IMG/VR virus record: IMGVR_UViG_3300009093_000072
Location: 1-43,676 of that record
Strand: one strand, 5' to 3'
Length of the DNA stretch: 43,676 nucleotides
Source of the DNA: a virus
The notes under the pieces are model-generated. The model had not been told where the DNA came from and ran no database searches. It was given only the letters and a program-made list of their open reading frames with translations. Below are positions 14,839 through 22,924 of the stretch, one piece after another. Position 1 is the first letter of the stretch. Every line of letters starts with the position of its first letter. A program made the translations under genes and the position numbers.

Positions 14839-15342
14839 CTATCGTGGCGCGAATTCGCCGAAGTGCTTTCGCTCTCCAGCTATCCTCGCCGAGACCGCCT
14901 GGTCGAAGTCACGAAACTGCCCGAGGTAGATTTTCCGGCCGTTTTTGTGCACGGCTACCCGCCACGCCTGGCGCTCGACGTGCCATGAAACCCCGCGAAA
15001 TGGGGCTGCATTTGAGCCGCGGCTGACCTGGTTCATTTTGTTCTGCGATCGCGTGGCCAAACGGAGATTTGCCCACCGATTATCGCCCTTGTCTCGATTG
15101 ATGTGGTCGACATCAAAGCCGGCCGGCGGGAATTCACCAGTCATCAGCAGCCAAGCCGCGTGATGCGCTCGGACGAACGCTCCGGCGAGCCCGATTTGAA
15201 TATAGCCGCGATGGAGGCAGCCGGCCGCCTCGCCGGCTTTTTTGCCATCCTTCCAACTGACAACGCCGGAGACAGGATCATACGATAGACGCTCCAGGAT
15301 ATCGTGGCCGACAGTCCGAGTTTTTGGCAATTCACTGGTCAT
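14839..15342 (-). CDS. HNH homing endonuclease with AP2 DNA-binding domain
   Basis: 167 residues. RAHHAAWLLMTGEFP and FDVDHINRDKGDNRWANLRLAT (about 56-98) form an HNH-3 nuclease core; FRGVSWHVERQAWRV and NGRKIYLGQFRDFDQAVSAR (about 114-155) form an AP2 domain. This pair is common in phage homing endonucleases that spread between related phages. It stands alone in the capsid region, just downstream of a hairpin and an intergenic motif copy, and is not overlapped by its neighbours, consistent with a late insertion. Confidence 0.85.
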   Translation of the reverse strand: MTSELPKTRTVGHDILERLSYDPVSGVVSWKDGKKAGEAAGCLHRGYIQIGLAGAFVRAHHAAWLLMTGEFPPAGFDVDHINRDKGDNRWANLRLATRSQNKMNQVSRGSNAAPFRGVSWHVERQAWRVAVHKNGRKIYLGQFRDFDQAVSARIAGERKHFGEFAPR

Positions 15343-15371
15343 CGCCGAACCATGTCAATTGCGGAACCATC

Positions 15372-15384
15372 GATTACGGCGGGT
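15372..15384 (-). promoter_or_regulatory. late-operon intergenic motif, copy 3
   Basis: GATTACGGCGGGT on the plus strand, between the capsid-side hairpin and the HNH gene, 30 bases before its start. It differs from the main form (TGGT) by one base after the core. Confidence 0.4.
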
Positions 15385-15388
15385 ACGC

Positions 15389-15423
15389 AAAGGGCCGCCC
15401 CACGCGAGCGGAGCGGCCCCTTT
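15389..15423. terminator. strong hairpin after the capsid genes
   Basis: AAAGGGCCGCCCC and GGAGCGGCCCCTTT pair to form a long GC-rich stem with one or two bulges and a 6-8 base loop. It lies 18 bases past the stop of the small gene after the major capsid gene, where phages often place a terminator that lowers downstream expression. The A/T pairs at the stem base make it symmetrical and possibly bidirectional. No long T run follows on the minus strand. Confidence 0.55.
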
Positions 15424-15441
15424 CCCCGCGACGAAATTGGT

Positions 15442-15639
15442 TCAGGCTTTGGCTTCGTCAGCCTCGGTTCCCGCCGCCTTCTTAGCCGCCGCCTCACCCT
15501 TTTCGAGGTCAGGATGGACGCCATTCTCGGCGATATCCTTCTCGTCGACATCGGCGGTGGCGCCGGCCTCGACCAGCAAGGTCTCGCCCGACTTCAGGTT
15601 GATGCCACGCGCGCCAGGCGCGTTGTTGGTGAACTTCAT
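15442..15639 (-). CDS. small capsid-region protein
   Basis: 65 residues. A compact beta-like start (MKFTNNAPGARGINLKSGE) with TLLVEAGATADVDEKDI and a charged Ala/Glu/Lys tail. It follows the major capsid gene by 3 bases and has a GGAG ribosome site. Similar short genes accompany capsid genes in other phages as minor or accessory head proteins. Function inferred from position only. Confidence 0.55.
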   Translation of the reverse strand: MKFTNNAPGARGINLKSGETLLVEAGATADVDEKDIAENGVHPDLEKGEAAAKKAAGTEADEAKA

Positions 15640-15642
15640 GGC

Positions 15643-16653
15643 TCAGACTCCGTCCGTGAAGGTGATCGCTTTCGGGATGCGGTTCTCGTAGCCGCCGATG
15701 GCCATCAGGCCCGGCACCTCCCACGAGAACGGCCCCTTCTGGTAGGGCTGGGTATTGAAGAGCTGATGACCGCCGCCCGGAAGGTGGAAGCGGTGAACGT
15801 CGCGGCTGTTCGCGTAGACGATCATGCGCTTGGTGGATCCGGCGCCGGCGGTTTCGAGACGGAAGGTCCGCTTGATCGTCGCCGGACCGATGACCGAGTT
15901 CGCCTGCAGATAGGCGAGCACGGACATGCCGGTGTTCGTCATCGGCTTCGATGCCAGGATATTGTACGTGCTGGTCGGCAGCGCGATCGTATCGGCGCGA
16001 TAGGTTTCGTTCGTGTTGGTCTCGACCGACGACAGGGCGGTGTTGATCACGGCCACGTCCGAGGTCGCGGTCGAGGCGGCGGTGATGGCAGCCGCCGCGG
16101 TAACGGTGGTGGCAAGCGGATTGTTGAGGAAACCGGTCGCGAACTTCAGCCCGTCGCCGAGCATCGCCGTCTTGTGGATGAAACGCTCGGCCGATGTCGT
16201 GGCCGCGTTCGCCTTGTCCGCGATGACATTGACGCCAAGCTGCTGTCCGCGCTCCAGGTCCATGCGGTTCCACTTGTAGCCGATCGCGGCCATCCAGTTT
16301 TCCTGGAGGAACTGCGTACGGCTCGAGTCGGCATAGGGCATGTCGTCGGCCGCCACGTCGAACCATTCCGGCTTGCCGGCGATGTCGCCCGAATAATAGA
16401 TCGAGCCCGCCGACCAGATTGTGCCCTGCGTATCGACCGGCATGTACTCGGCGTAATCCGCAAGCGGATACTTGATCATGTATACGCCCTGCTCGACCGT
16501 GAGCAGCTGCGGCGTCAGGAAGGCGTTGACCTGCTGTGCGTCGTTGAGGTCGACGCCCTTGATGGCGTCGGCGAATGCAAGGCACCCGCCGCCCTGAGCG
16601 ACGATCGAGGCAACTGCCGCCTGTACGGAGTCGAAGAAAATCGGCTTGGTCAT
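15643..16653 (-). CDS. major capsid protein, DUF2184 family
   Basis: 336 residues. Long N-terminal part with DDMPYADSSRTQFLQENWMAA and a middle VEQGVYMIKYPLADYAEYMP, a Thr/Ala-rich domain (about 165-205), then RMIVYANSRDVHRFHLPGG and AIGGYENRIPKAITFTDGV at the end match the DUF2184 capsid family. It should assemble the icosahedral shell (HK97 fold by family). The mRNA has aaggggg just before gccgtaATG. It follows the decoration gene by 10 bases. Confidence 0.8.
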   Translation of the reverse strand: MTKPIFFDSVQAAVASIVAQGGGCLAFADAIKGVDLNDAQQVNAFLTPQLLTVEQGVYMIKYPLADYAEYMPVDTQGTIWSAGSIYYSGDIAGKPEWFDVAADDMPYADSSRTQFLQENWMAAIGYKWNRMDLERGQQLGVNVIADKANAATTSAERFIHKTAMLGDGLKFATGFLNNPLATTVTAAAAITAASTATSDVAVINTALSSVETNTNETYRADTIALPTSTYNILASKPMTNTGMSVLAYLQANSVIGPATIKRTFRLETAGAGSTKRMIVYANSRDVHRFHLPGGGHQLFNTQPYQKGPFSWEVPGLMAIGGYENRIPKAITFTDGV

Positions 16654-16659
16654 TACGGC
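16651..16659 (-). promoter_or_regulatory. possible motif copy at the capsid start codon
   Basis: CATTACGGC on the plus strand (GCCGTAATG in the message), in which the core of the intergenic motif is fused with the capsid ATG. It could be chance, since only the 8-base core is shared. Confidence 0.25.
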
Positions 16660-16663
16660 CCCC

Positions 16664-17113
16664 TTAGCGGCGCACGATGCGGACGACGCCCGCAGCGGCG
16701 ATGGTGTCGTCGAAGAACCAGCCGGTCGCGATAGTATTGCTGGTCGAGACGTTGGTGATGACGCCGGCCGAGGTCACGTAGACCTGATCGTCCTTGGCGA
16801 CGGCAACTGAGCTGGTGACCCAGATCTTGCCGCGGTTCTTGATCGGCAGCGTGTCGCCGGGCGCGTAGACATCTGCCGCGCGACTGGCGGTCACGACGTT
16901 GCCCTTGTGGGCAAGCGCGAAGCCCCGAAGGACCGCTCCGACAGTCAGCGAGACGCCCCGGTCTGCCGTGCCCTTATAGACGGGCCGGCCAAACGCGCAG
17001 GCGGTCGCACCTTCCAGTGTGCCAGTGATGATATTCGATAGCTCGCCATCGGCATCCATGCCGGGATAGCCGAGGGCGATGTCGTCGCCGAAAGTGCTCT
17101 GAAGTACGGCCAT
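16664..17113 (-). CDS. head decoration/structural cement protein
   Basis: 149 residues, beta-rich and Gly/Val-rich: MDADGELSNIITGTLEG, AFGRPVYKG, LRGFALAHKGNV, RGKIWVTSSVAVAKDDQVYV, GWFFDDTIAAAGVVRIVRR. This layout is that of DUF2190-like or gp24-type cement proteins between protease and capsid genes. An agggga ribosome site precedes the ATG at 17113. It likely stabilises the capsid shell. Confidence 0.7.
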   Translation of the reverse strand: MAVLQSTFGDDIALGYPGMDADGELSNIITGTLEGATACAFGRPVYKGTADRGVSLTVGAVLRGFALAHKGNVVTASRAADVYAPGDTLPIKNRGKIWVTSSVAVAKDDQVYVTSAGVITNVSTSNTIATGWFFDDTIAAAGVVRIVRR

Positions 17114-17125
17114 GTCGATATCCCC

Positions 17126-18235
17126 TTAGGCGGCGCGCTGCGAGTGGGCGGTTTCCTTGGCGGCGAGCCATGCGGCGCGGGCGTCGGCGGTTGCCTTGGC
17201 GGAGTCGCCGATCTGGACCGGCGAGCCGATGATCCCCGGCGCCGCATCGGCCACCTTGGCGTCCTTGGTCAGCACCGAGAACGCGGTGGCGTAATCGCCT
17301 TCCGAATAGTTCTTGGCCGCATCGCCCATCGCCTTGTCGACGACGGCCTTCTTGATTGCGGCCTCGTCCATGGCATCGGTGACCGTGATGCCGGCGGCCT
17401 TGCCCTTGGCGACCGTCTCGGCATAGGCCTTGGCGGCGTCGCGCATCTGCTGCGGCGTCACCTTGGCATCCTCGACCTGCTTCTTCAGCGTGACAATCTC
17501 GGCGTCCTTGGCGACGATCGCGGTGTTCGCGGTCGTCAGCGCCGTTTCGGCCGTGGTCGCCGCCGTCTTGGCGTCGGTCACCTGGCCCTGAAGCTTGGTG
17601 ATGGCCACCTCGACGGCGGCGGCATCGGAAAGGTCGACCTGCAGGCCGTCGAGCATGATCTTCTTCACGTCACGTTCTCCGTCATGGATGGGGGTGCGCT
17701 CGTCCACGATGCGCAGGTCCGAACCGCCCCTCGCGCGGGGGACGGCGGCCAAATGGTTGTACCGGATGTTCGACAGCGAGGCGTCGTAGGGCTGTCCGTC
17801 ATGGATGCCCGGCACCATCTTGATCTCGGCGGTGTAGCCTAGGCTGAATTCGTTGTGGTCGGTGCGAACGGCGGTCACGCCGCCGGCATCGGTGACCCGC
17901 AGCGGCACGCGCATGCGATCGCCGTCGCGCATGATCTCTTCGCCGGTCTCGCCCTTCGACAGGTCGCGCCAGTTGGTCGCATCGACCATGCCGGCGGGAT
18001 GCTTGAGCGTGATCGGGAGGCGCGACGCCGTTTGCAGGCTGTCGTGCGCGAACACCTCGGATTCGGGCCGGAACACGCGGACCTGATCGCCCGGCGCGCG
18101 GTCGGTCAGTTCAAGTTCTGCCGCTGTGTAGGTCTGGATATTGTTCGCGCGCGCCACATAGGCGTCGGCCACGAGGTAGCCTTCCGGTGTAATCCGGGCC
18201 TTTCCCTCGATCGTGGCGCGGTCATGGAACAGCAT
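17126..18235 (-). CDS. DUF2213 prohead protease fused to scaffold
   Basis: 369 residues. N-terminal part (about 1-185) carries GYLVADAYVARANNIQTY, PITLKHPAGMVDATNW, EFSLGYTAEI and NHLAAVPRARGGSDLRIVDE, which match DUF2213; His in KHPA and Ser in EFSLGY are the likely catalytic residues as in related serine herpesvirus-type proteases. Residues about 200-300 form an Ala/Lys/Glu/Thr coiled coil typical of scaffolding. The fusion suggests the scaffold cleaves itself and capsid parts during maturation. Confidence 0.8.
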   Translation of the reverse strand: MLFHDRATIEGKARITPEGYLVADAYVARANNIQTYTAAELELTDRAPGDQVRVFRPESEVFAHDSLQTASRLPITLKHPAGMVDATNWRDLSKGETGEEIMRDGDRMRVPLRVTDAGGVTAVRTDHNEFSLGYTAEIKMVPGIHDGQPYDASLSNIRYNHLAAVPRARGGSDLRIVDERTPIHDGERDVKKIMLDGLQVDLSDAAAVEVAITKLQGQVTDAKTAATTAETALTTANTAIVAKDAEIVTLKKQVEDAKVTPQQMRDAAKAYAETVAKGKAAGITVTDAMDEAAIKKAVVDKAMGDAAKNYSEGDYATAFSVLTKDAKVADAAPGIIGSPVQIGDSAKATADARAAWLAAKETAHSQRAA

Positions 18236-18266
18236 GGGACGCGGAATTAAAGTGAGGTGAGGGGGG

Positions 18267-18280
18267 CGATTACGGCTGGT
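18267..18280 (-). promoter_or_regulatory. late-operon intergenic motif, copy 4
   Basis: CGATTACGGCTGGT on the plus strand, in the 56-base gap after the tape measure gene (stop at 18292) and before the protease start at 18235. A partial second copy, CGATTAC, overlaps 18285-18291 immediately upstream. Confidence 0.5.
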
Positions 18281-18291
18281 TTGCCGATTAC

Positions 18292-21200
18292 TCAGCCTTT
18301 GAGCGTCTGGGCCTGTGCGATAACCCCGGGCGCTTGCCCAGCGGCAGTGCTGACAGCCGCCTCATATGCCTGCCGAGACCGCGCATCGGCGTATGCCTGG
18401 AACTGGCGCATGGTCTGTTCGTCGGTACGCGCGCCGGTGAAGTCTGCATGAATCGGCTGAACGACGACGACGCTCGGTGCCGGGCCGGAATTCACGCGCC
18501 CATTCGCAGCCCCAATGTTCGGCCCGATCGCGAACGGCTCTCCGCGGTTGACGCGAGCGAACGGTTGGCCGTTGAGCGAGAGGACGTTTCTGTCGGTGCC
18601 GTAATTGCCGCCGATAATGCCGCTGCCGCCAGTTGCGAAAGCAGGCAGGAAGCTCAACAGGCTTGATGCGGAACTGGGGCTGAACGCACTCCCGGCGGCG
18701 CCCCAATCCGAGCCCAGGTTGCCAGCTATATCGCCTCCGTGGCCGAAGAGGCCACCAAGCGCCGACAGGATGCCACCGAACCCGCCGCCACCGCTGCCAA
18801 GCCCAGCCGACGCACCCTGCTGCGGGAAAAGCATGTTCGCCAGCGGGATCAGCAATTCGCGCTCGATGCCGATCTTGATCAGGTCTTGCAGGAACTCGCC
18901 AGCGATCCCGTGCAAGTGCAGGAACTTCGCGACCGCGCTGGTCAGGCCGTCGTCGAGCTTTTGCAGGCCGGATGCAGCCGCGCGCTCCATTGCCTCGTTG
19001 ACCTGGTCGACGGTGTTTGGGAGTGACGCGAGATAGTCGCCGAGCGGGCCGCGGTTCTGGGCGGCGATCGTTGCTGACCTGTCCGCGAACCGTTTATCCT
19101 GAGTTTTCAGGGTGCGATTGGCGGCATTGAGATCGCTGGTCGAGACAGAGCTATCGTCATTCGCCGCGCGGTCAATCGTGTAGTTGGCGCCGAGCGTTTC
19201 TTTCTGGCGCTCAAGGTCAAGAAGTTGCTTCTCGATCCGCGCGCGCTCGGCCACAGTCTTGGCCAGCGACTCCTGGTCGCGAAGCTCGTCCTCTTTGGCG
19301 TCGATGATCGCCACGGCGGTGTCATAGGTGCGCTTCAACGCCTCCAGGTCATGATCGCGATGGATCACGGACACTTGGGCGGCGTACGTGTCATTTAGAA
19401 GTTGCGCCTTGAGGGCGTCCGCCTGGTCCTTTCTGAGCCGACCATTCTTCACGTCCTGGTCGTAGTCCTTGATCCTCCGGTCTCTATCCGTGTTGAGTTG
19501 CTGTTCCTTGATATCCAAGCGCGCAAGTTCATCCTGCGTCTGCTCGGACTGGGCCTGGAGCTGCTCATCCTGTAGGCGAGCCATCTCGTCTGCAAAGTGC
19601 TTATCTTGCTCCGCAGTCTTGTCCTTGGGTCCCTTCTTGCCAGGACCAGCGAACAACTTGCTGAGGTCGGGACCGCCTCCCACGGGCGCAGTGACATCAG
19701 CGGAATCGGCCGCCTGCGCACCCCGGATATCGCCGAACTGTTTCTGGAGGTTGGTCAGCGCGGCGCGACGGCCCTCTGCCGTATTGTCGACCCAGCCGAC
19801 GCCCTCAACGAAGAACTGACCACCGTCCGTCTTAACATTCCGCGCCGCATTGGCGATCGTTTTAGCGCCCCGCTGGACGATCTGGGAATATGCATTTCGG
19901 CCGCCTGCCGACGAAAGCAACACGCCCCGGTTTGCTTGCCGATCGGACTCGGTGGCCATGAACGATGGATTGCTCATCGCTTGAACTGCAGCCCACTTCT
20001 GAAGCGCCGCGAACGCCGTCAGGATGCCGCTGGCCAAGCGGAAGAAGGTATTGGCCAGCTGGTTGATTGCTTCCGCGTTCTCCGCGACCGTGCTGGACAG
20101 TTTACGCTCCAACTGGTCGCCAAGAAGCCTAAGTTTCTGCGCAGTCTTTGCGGCGTTCTGAATCTCGGTGTTGCTGAGAACGCCGCCCGTTGCCTCGATG
20201 CTTTTCGTTAGTTCATCGAATGAACCCGATCCGTTTTTCAGGATAGGATCAAGCTTCCGCAGCTGCTCACCGCCGAGCGCGGTTTCGAGGGCCATGCGAC
20301 GCGCTTGGTCGGGAATCTTGGCCAGCTTGTCCATGAACGCCGGCAGGATGTCGTTAAGCGACTTATAGCCGTCCTTGGTGTTGCCGAGATCAATGCCCAG
20401 CGCCTTGAATATCTTGGCCTGCTCCTTCGACCCTTCCTGCGCCTTGCCGATGTTGGACGATAGTTGGCCGAACCCCTCGCGCAGCTGCTCACTGGTGACG
20501 CCCGCTTCCGCCGCCGCAATCTCCCAGACTTGCAGTGATTTGGTTGAGACGCCGAGTTGATCACTGACCTGCTTGATCGTTTTGGCGTATTCCAAACCGG
20601 CTTCGGCTGCCTTGGCGACCAATGCGATACCGCCGGCCGTGACGATGCCGGCGATTGCGGCCGCACCGCCGGTGGCAGCGAACGCGCCGGCGCCGCGAGC
20701 GAACTGTTCAGCATTCTTCGCGCCGGCCCTTCTTGATGCCGCCCCTGCGACCGCAGCCCGCTCGATCTCCACCGCCAGCGCGCGCTTTTCCAGCTCGACC
20801 GCGATCTCTGCATCACCGAGCCCAGCGCGCTGAAGCTGGTTGATTAGGCGCAGCTCCGCGAGCTTGTCGCGAATGACCGCAGCGTCTTCCTTGTTCGCGA
20901 AGGTGAGGGCGGCCTGCAGCTTGGCGCGATCGGCCAGCATGTGGTTGATCTCGGCTTCTGCTGCCGTCGCCTCGCTACCGCCGTTGAGCACGGACAGCGG
21001 GATCGCGCCTTGGCCGGTGCGCTCGCCCGGAACCGACGTGCTGGCGATGCGGCCGGACCCGCGCTTGACGCCACCACTGCTAGTCGATTGCGCGACCATG
21101 TTGCGGATACGCCGGACAGTCGCCTCTTCTCGCTGCGCCTCGGCAATCGCGGCGTCGGCCTGCTCCTTGGCGGCTTTCTTCGCTGCCGCCGTCTCGCGGT

Positions 21201-21465
21201 TGGACTGGGCGACGGCGGTATCTGCTCGAGCCTTGCGAGTGCGCGTGACGCGCTGGGTCAGGCCTTCTTCCGCCGCGCCGATTGCGTTAGTGCCCTGCTT
21301 GTACTTCTGTCCCTCTGCGCCAAGGTCGAACGTCTGCGCCTTCAGCTTGTCCGTCGATCGTGCGAACTTGTCATGTACGGCCGTCGCCCGATTGAAATCG
21401 GCCTCGTACTTGTCGAGGTTCCGGACGATCAGGTCCGCGATGATGGCGTCGACAACCTCGGCCAT
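18292..21465 (-). CDS. tail tape measure protein
   Basis: 1057 residues. Long helical charged regions (about 30-250), a hydrophobic stretch about 270-300 (GAAAIAGIVTAGGIALVAKAAEAG), a conserved tape-measure core (KQVSDQLGVSTKSLQVWEIA, about 310-400), further coiled coil (about 610-790), and a Gly-rich C-terminus. Its length sets tail length; by size the tail would be of order 150 nm. The ATG at 21465 overlaps the stop of the frameshifted chaperone T (TGATG), the standard arrangement. Confidence 0.85.
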   Translation of the reverse strand: MAEVVDAIIADLIVRNLDKYEADFNRATAVHDKFARSTDKLKAQTFDLGAEGQKYKQGTNAIGAAEEGLTQRVTRTRKARADTAVAQSNRETAAAKKAAKEQADAAIAEAQREEATVRRIRNMVAQSTSSGGVKRGSGRIASTSVPGERTGQGAIPLSVLNGGSEATAAEAEINHMLADRAKLQAALTFANKEDAAVIRDKLAELRLINQLQRAGLGDAEIAVELEKRALAVEIERAAVAGAASRRAGAKNAEQFARGAGAFAATGGAAAIAGIVTAGGIALVAKAAEAGLEYAKTIKQVSDQLGVSTKSLQVWEIAAAEAGVTSEQLREGFGQLSSNIGKAQEGSKEQAKIFKALGIDLGNTKDGYKSLNDILPAFMDKLAKIPDQARRMALETALGGEQLRKLDPILKNGSGSFDELTKSIEATGGVLSNTEIQNAAKTAQKLRLLGDQLERKLSSTVAENAEAINQLANTFFRLASGILTAFAALQKWAAVQAMSNPSFMATESDRQANRGVLLSSAGGRNAYSQIVQRGAKTIANAARNVKTDGGQFFVEGVGWVDNTAEGRRAALTNLQKQFGDIRGAQAADSADVTAPVGGGPDLSKLFAGPGKKGPKDKTAEQDKHFADEMARLQDEQLQAQSEQTQDELARLDIKEQQLNTDRDRRIKDYDQDVKNGRLRKDQADALKAQLLNDTYAAQVSVIHRDHDLEALKRTYDTAVAIIDAKEDELRDQESLAKTVAERARIEKQLLDLERQKETLGANYTIDRAANDDSSVSTSDLNAANRTLKTQDKRFADRSATIAAQNRGPLGDYLASLPNTVDQVNEAMERAAASGLQKLDDGLTSAVAKFLHLHGIAGEFLQDLIKIGIERELLIPLANMLFPQQGASAGLGSGGGGFGGILSALGGLFGHGGDIAGNLGSDWGAAGSAFSPSSASSLLSFLPAFATGGSGIIGGNYGTDRNVLSLNGQPFARVNRGEPFAIGPNIGAANGRVNSGPAPSVVVVQPIHADFTGARTDEQTMRQFQAYADARSRQAYEAAVSTAAGQAPGVIAQAQTLKG

Positions 21466-21725
21466 CAGTGCAGCGTCTTCGCAATGCCGGCATCGGCCAG
21501 ACGCTGTTGCCGGCGCTCGACGAATGCGGCTTCAGGCGCCTCGACTGGCTCCTGTTCGGTGCTGTGGCGATCGTTCCAGGTCCAGAGCATGCCTTGATAT
21601 TCCCACCATGTCAGCGATCGCGCTTCCGACGGCTGGACACCCATCATTGCGCAGTTGGTTAGGACTCCTGCCCAGTCGATTTTTTCCTGCGGGTTGGCCG
21701 GCTCGGCGCCGGCTCGCCTTTTTTT
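21465..21725 (-). CDS. T-part of tail assembly chaperone, made by -1 frameshift (G-T)
   Basis: The -1 frame from the A run at 21719-21725 is open for 84 codons to the stop at 21465-21467 and reads AEPANPQEKIDWAGVLTNCA, then MMGVQPSEARSLTWWEYQGM, a pattern typical of phage T-like chaperones (DWxxLL...GxxPxEaxxLTpxE). The codons before the ATG at 21647 look like this same protein, so a stand-alone start at 21647 is less likely than a fusion. The predicted G-T product is about 218 residues. In siphoviruses, G and G-T bind tape measure and tube subunits during tail assembly. Confidence 0.75.
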   Translation of the reverse strand, partial: KKRRAGAEPANPQEKIDWAGVLTNCAMMGVQPSEARSLTWWEYQGMLWTWNDRHSTEQEPVEAPEAAFVERRQQRLADAGIAKTLH

Positions 21726-22120
21726 GGCGGGGTGTACCCCTCGATGAGCGCGGCAAGGATCGCGAAGGCAAGGGACCAGACCTGCGTCATGGCCATGCGC
21801 TGGTCGGATGCGGTCAGAACGTACCGCTCGACGAGATCGTTGGCGCGCACCGGCGACACGGTGACGGGTTTGCCGTCGACTTCACCGGAGCCACCGCCGA
21901 TCAGCCCTTGCCGGACGACCTCGACCAATTCGGCGAACTTGTACTCCGCCAGATCGGGGTAGATTTCCCCGTCCTTGTAGCCATACCGCCCCTTGATCGT
22001 CCGCGCATAGATCGCACCGATGCCGGAGCTGCACTTCTGCTCGATCTCCGCGATCTGCCCCATGCCGAGCTTGAATGTGTACTCGCCGTCGGCAAACTTG
22101 AGATCGACCCAGGTCTGCAC
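21659..22120 (-). CDS. tail assembly chaperone G (GTA gp11-like)
   Basis: 153 residues. WVDLKFADGEYTFKLGMGQIAEIEQKC and GAIYARTIKGRYG, then DLAEYKFAELVEVVRQGLIGGG and a C-terminal helix LAFAILAALIEGYTPPKKG are characteristic of GTA TIM-like or gp11 tail chaperones. It starts at GTG 22120, 4 bases after the tail tube stop. Normal reading ends at TAA 21659-21661 with KKSTGQES; a -1 shift at A AAA AAA gives the G-T fusion. Confidence 0.75.
   Translation of the reverse strand: MQTWVDLKFADGEYTFKLGMGQIAEIEQKCSSGIGAIYARTIKGRYGYKDGEIYPDLAEYKFAELVEVVRQGLIGGGSGEVDGKPVTVSPVRANDLVERYVLTASDQRMAMTQVWSLAFAILAALIEGYTPPKKGEPAPSRPTRRKKSTGQES
21719..21725 (-). promoter_or_regulatory. -1 programmed frameshift site A AAA AAA
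   Basis: In the G reading frame the sequence is CCA AAA AAA GGC, a perfect X XXY YYZ heptamer (A AAA AAA), as in known -1 sites. Slippage there enters the -1 frame that runs without stops through the T-like domain. GC-rich sequence follows (gagccggcgccgagccggc), able to form a stem as stimulator (GCCGGC and GCCGGC repeats). Confidence 0.75.
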
Positions 22121-22124
22121 GGCG

Positions 22125-22859
22125 TTACGAGATAACGACGGTGAGCGTCGTCAGCTTCGGCGAGTTGGTGGCTTCGGCGAACGTCTCGGTCACCTTCACC
22201 GACTTGCTGCCCGCGGTCGCCCATGTCGCATGGATCGTGTTGGTCGCGTCGTCGTAACTGACCGCAGTAGCGCCGGTCGCAACGATGCTGATTTCCGAGC
22301 CTGCGTGGCGGCCGGACACCACGCCCGACCACGGCGTTGCAGCGGTTCCGGTCAGCGGGGTTGCGGTCAGCGTCGCCAATGTCGGCGCCGTGGTCGACAC
22401 CCAATCGACGATGCCGTCGCTCTGCCAGGTGAACTGGCTGGTGACGTTCTGCTTGTCGGTCGCGCCTTCCTGCCACTGCTGGAACAGGAACGGTCCCTCC
22501 CAATAGCCCTGGCTGACGAGATCGTTGCCGGGCTCGCCCTCGATGAAGCGATAGGGGAGCGTGCGGCCATACACCGCGCGGATGACATTGGTCTGCGCGC
22601 GGTTATGCAGACCGGTGCCCGACATGTTCTTTTCCTGGCTGTTCGCATTGCGCGACACCCACGGCACTTCCTCGGGATCCTGACAATTCGGGACAGCTTC
22701 GTCGGACGTGTTGATCTGGTGCGTGAGGCTGCGGGTGTTGAGACCGCAAATGATCACATAGCCAGTGATCGGACTGCCGCCACCATCGAGCAGGCCAAGG
22801 GTCGTGACGTCGACCGCCACATCGAAATATCCACCTTTGACAGTGCTCGGAACGGTCAT
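22125..22859 (-). CDS. major tail tube protein with Ig-like C-terminal domain
   Basis: 244 residues. About 1-160: tail-tube type sequence (KGGYFDVAVDVTTLGLLDGG, TGLHNRAQTNVIRAVYGRTL, EGPFLFQQWQEG); about 161-244: Ig/Big-like domain (APTLATLTATPLTGTAATPW, SEISIVATGATAVSYDDATN). Such extra Ig domains decorate tails in many phages. GGAGG lies just upstream of the ATG at 22859. Followed directly by the two chaperone frames and the tape measure gene, the fixed order of siphovirus tails. Confidence 0.75.
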   Translation of the reverse strand: MTVPSTVKGGYFDVAVDVTTLGLLDGGGSPITGYVIICGLNTRSLTHQINTSDEAVPNCQDPEEVPWVSRNANSQEKNMSGTGLHNRAQTNVIRAVYGRTLPYRFIEGEPGNDLVSQGYWEGPFLFQQWQEGATDKQNVTSQFTWQSDGIVDWVSTTAPTLATLTATPLTGTAATPWSGVVSGRHAGSEISIVATGATAVSYDDATNTIHATWATAGSKSVKVTETFAEATNSPKLTTLTVVIS

Positions 22860-22910
22860 GTCTGCATTCCTCCGGGAAACGGGCGGAGGGATACGGCGCG
22901 GGTTGGTTCG

Positions 22911-22924
22911 CGATTACGGCTGGT
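22911..22924 (-). promoter_or_regulatory. late-operon intergenic motif, copy 5
   Basis: CGATTACGGCTGGT on the plus strand, identical to copy 4, abutting the stop of the MuF-like gene (22925-22927) and 51 bases before the tail tube ATG. Confidence 0.5.

Noticed and set aside
15304-16734. 476-codon plus-strand frame opposite the capsid gene
   Set aside because: Arg/His/Gly-rich shadow frame; the opposite strand encodes a clear DUF2184 capsid with ribosome site.
18597-18604. GCCGTAAT within the tape measure gene as another motif copy
   Set aside because: It is inside coding sequence and in the opposite orientation to the gap copies, so likely chance.
21465-21647. Independent 60-residue gene
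   Set aside because: The same frame continues upstream to the A AAA AAA site with protein-like sequence, so the G-T fusion explains it better.
20840-22135. 431-codon plus-strand frame opposite tape measure and chaperones
   Set aside because: Low-complexity Arg/Ser/Ala composition and no start signals; tape measure and chaperone genes explain the strand.
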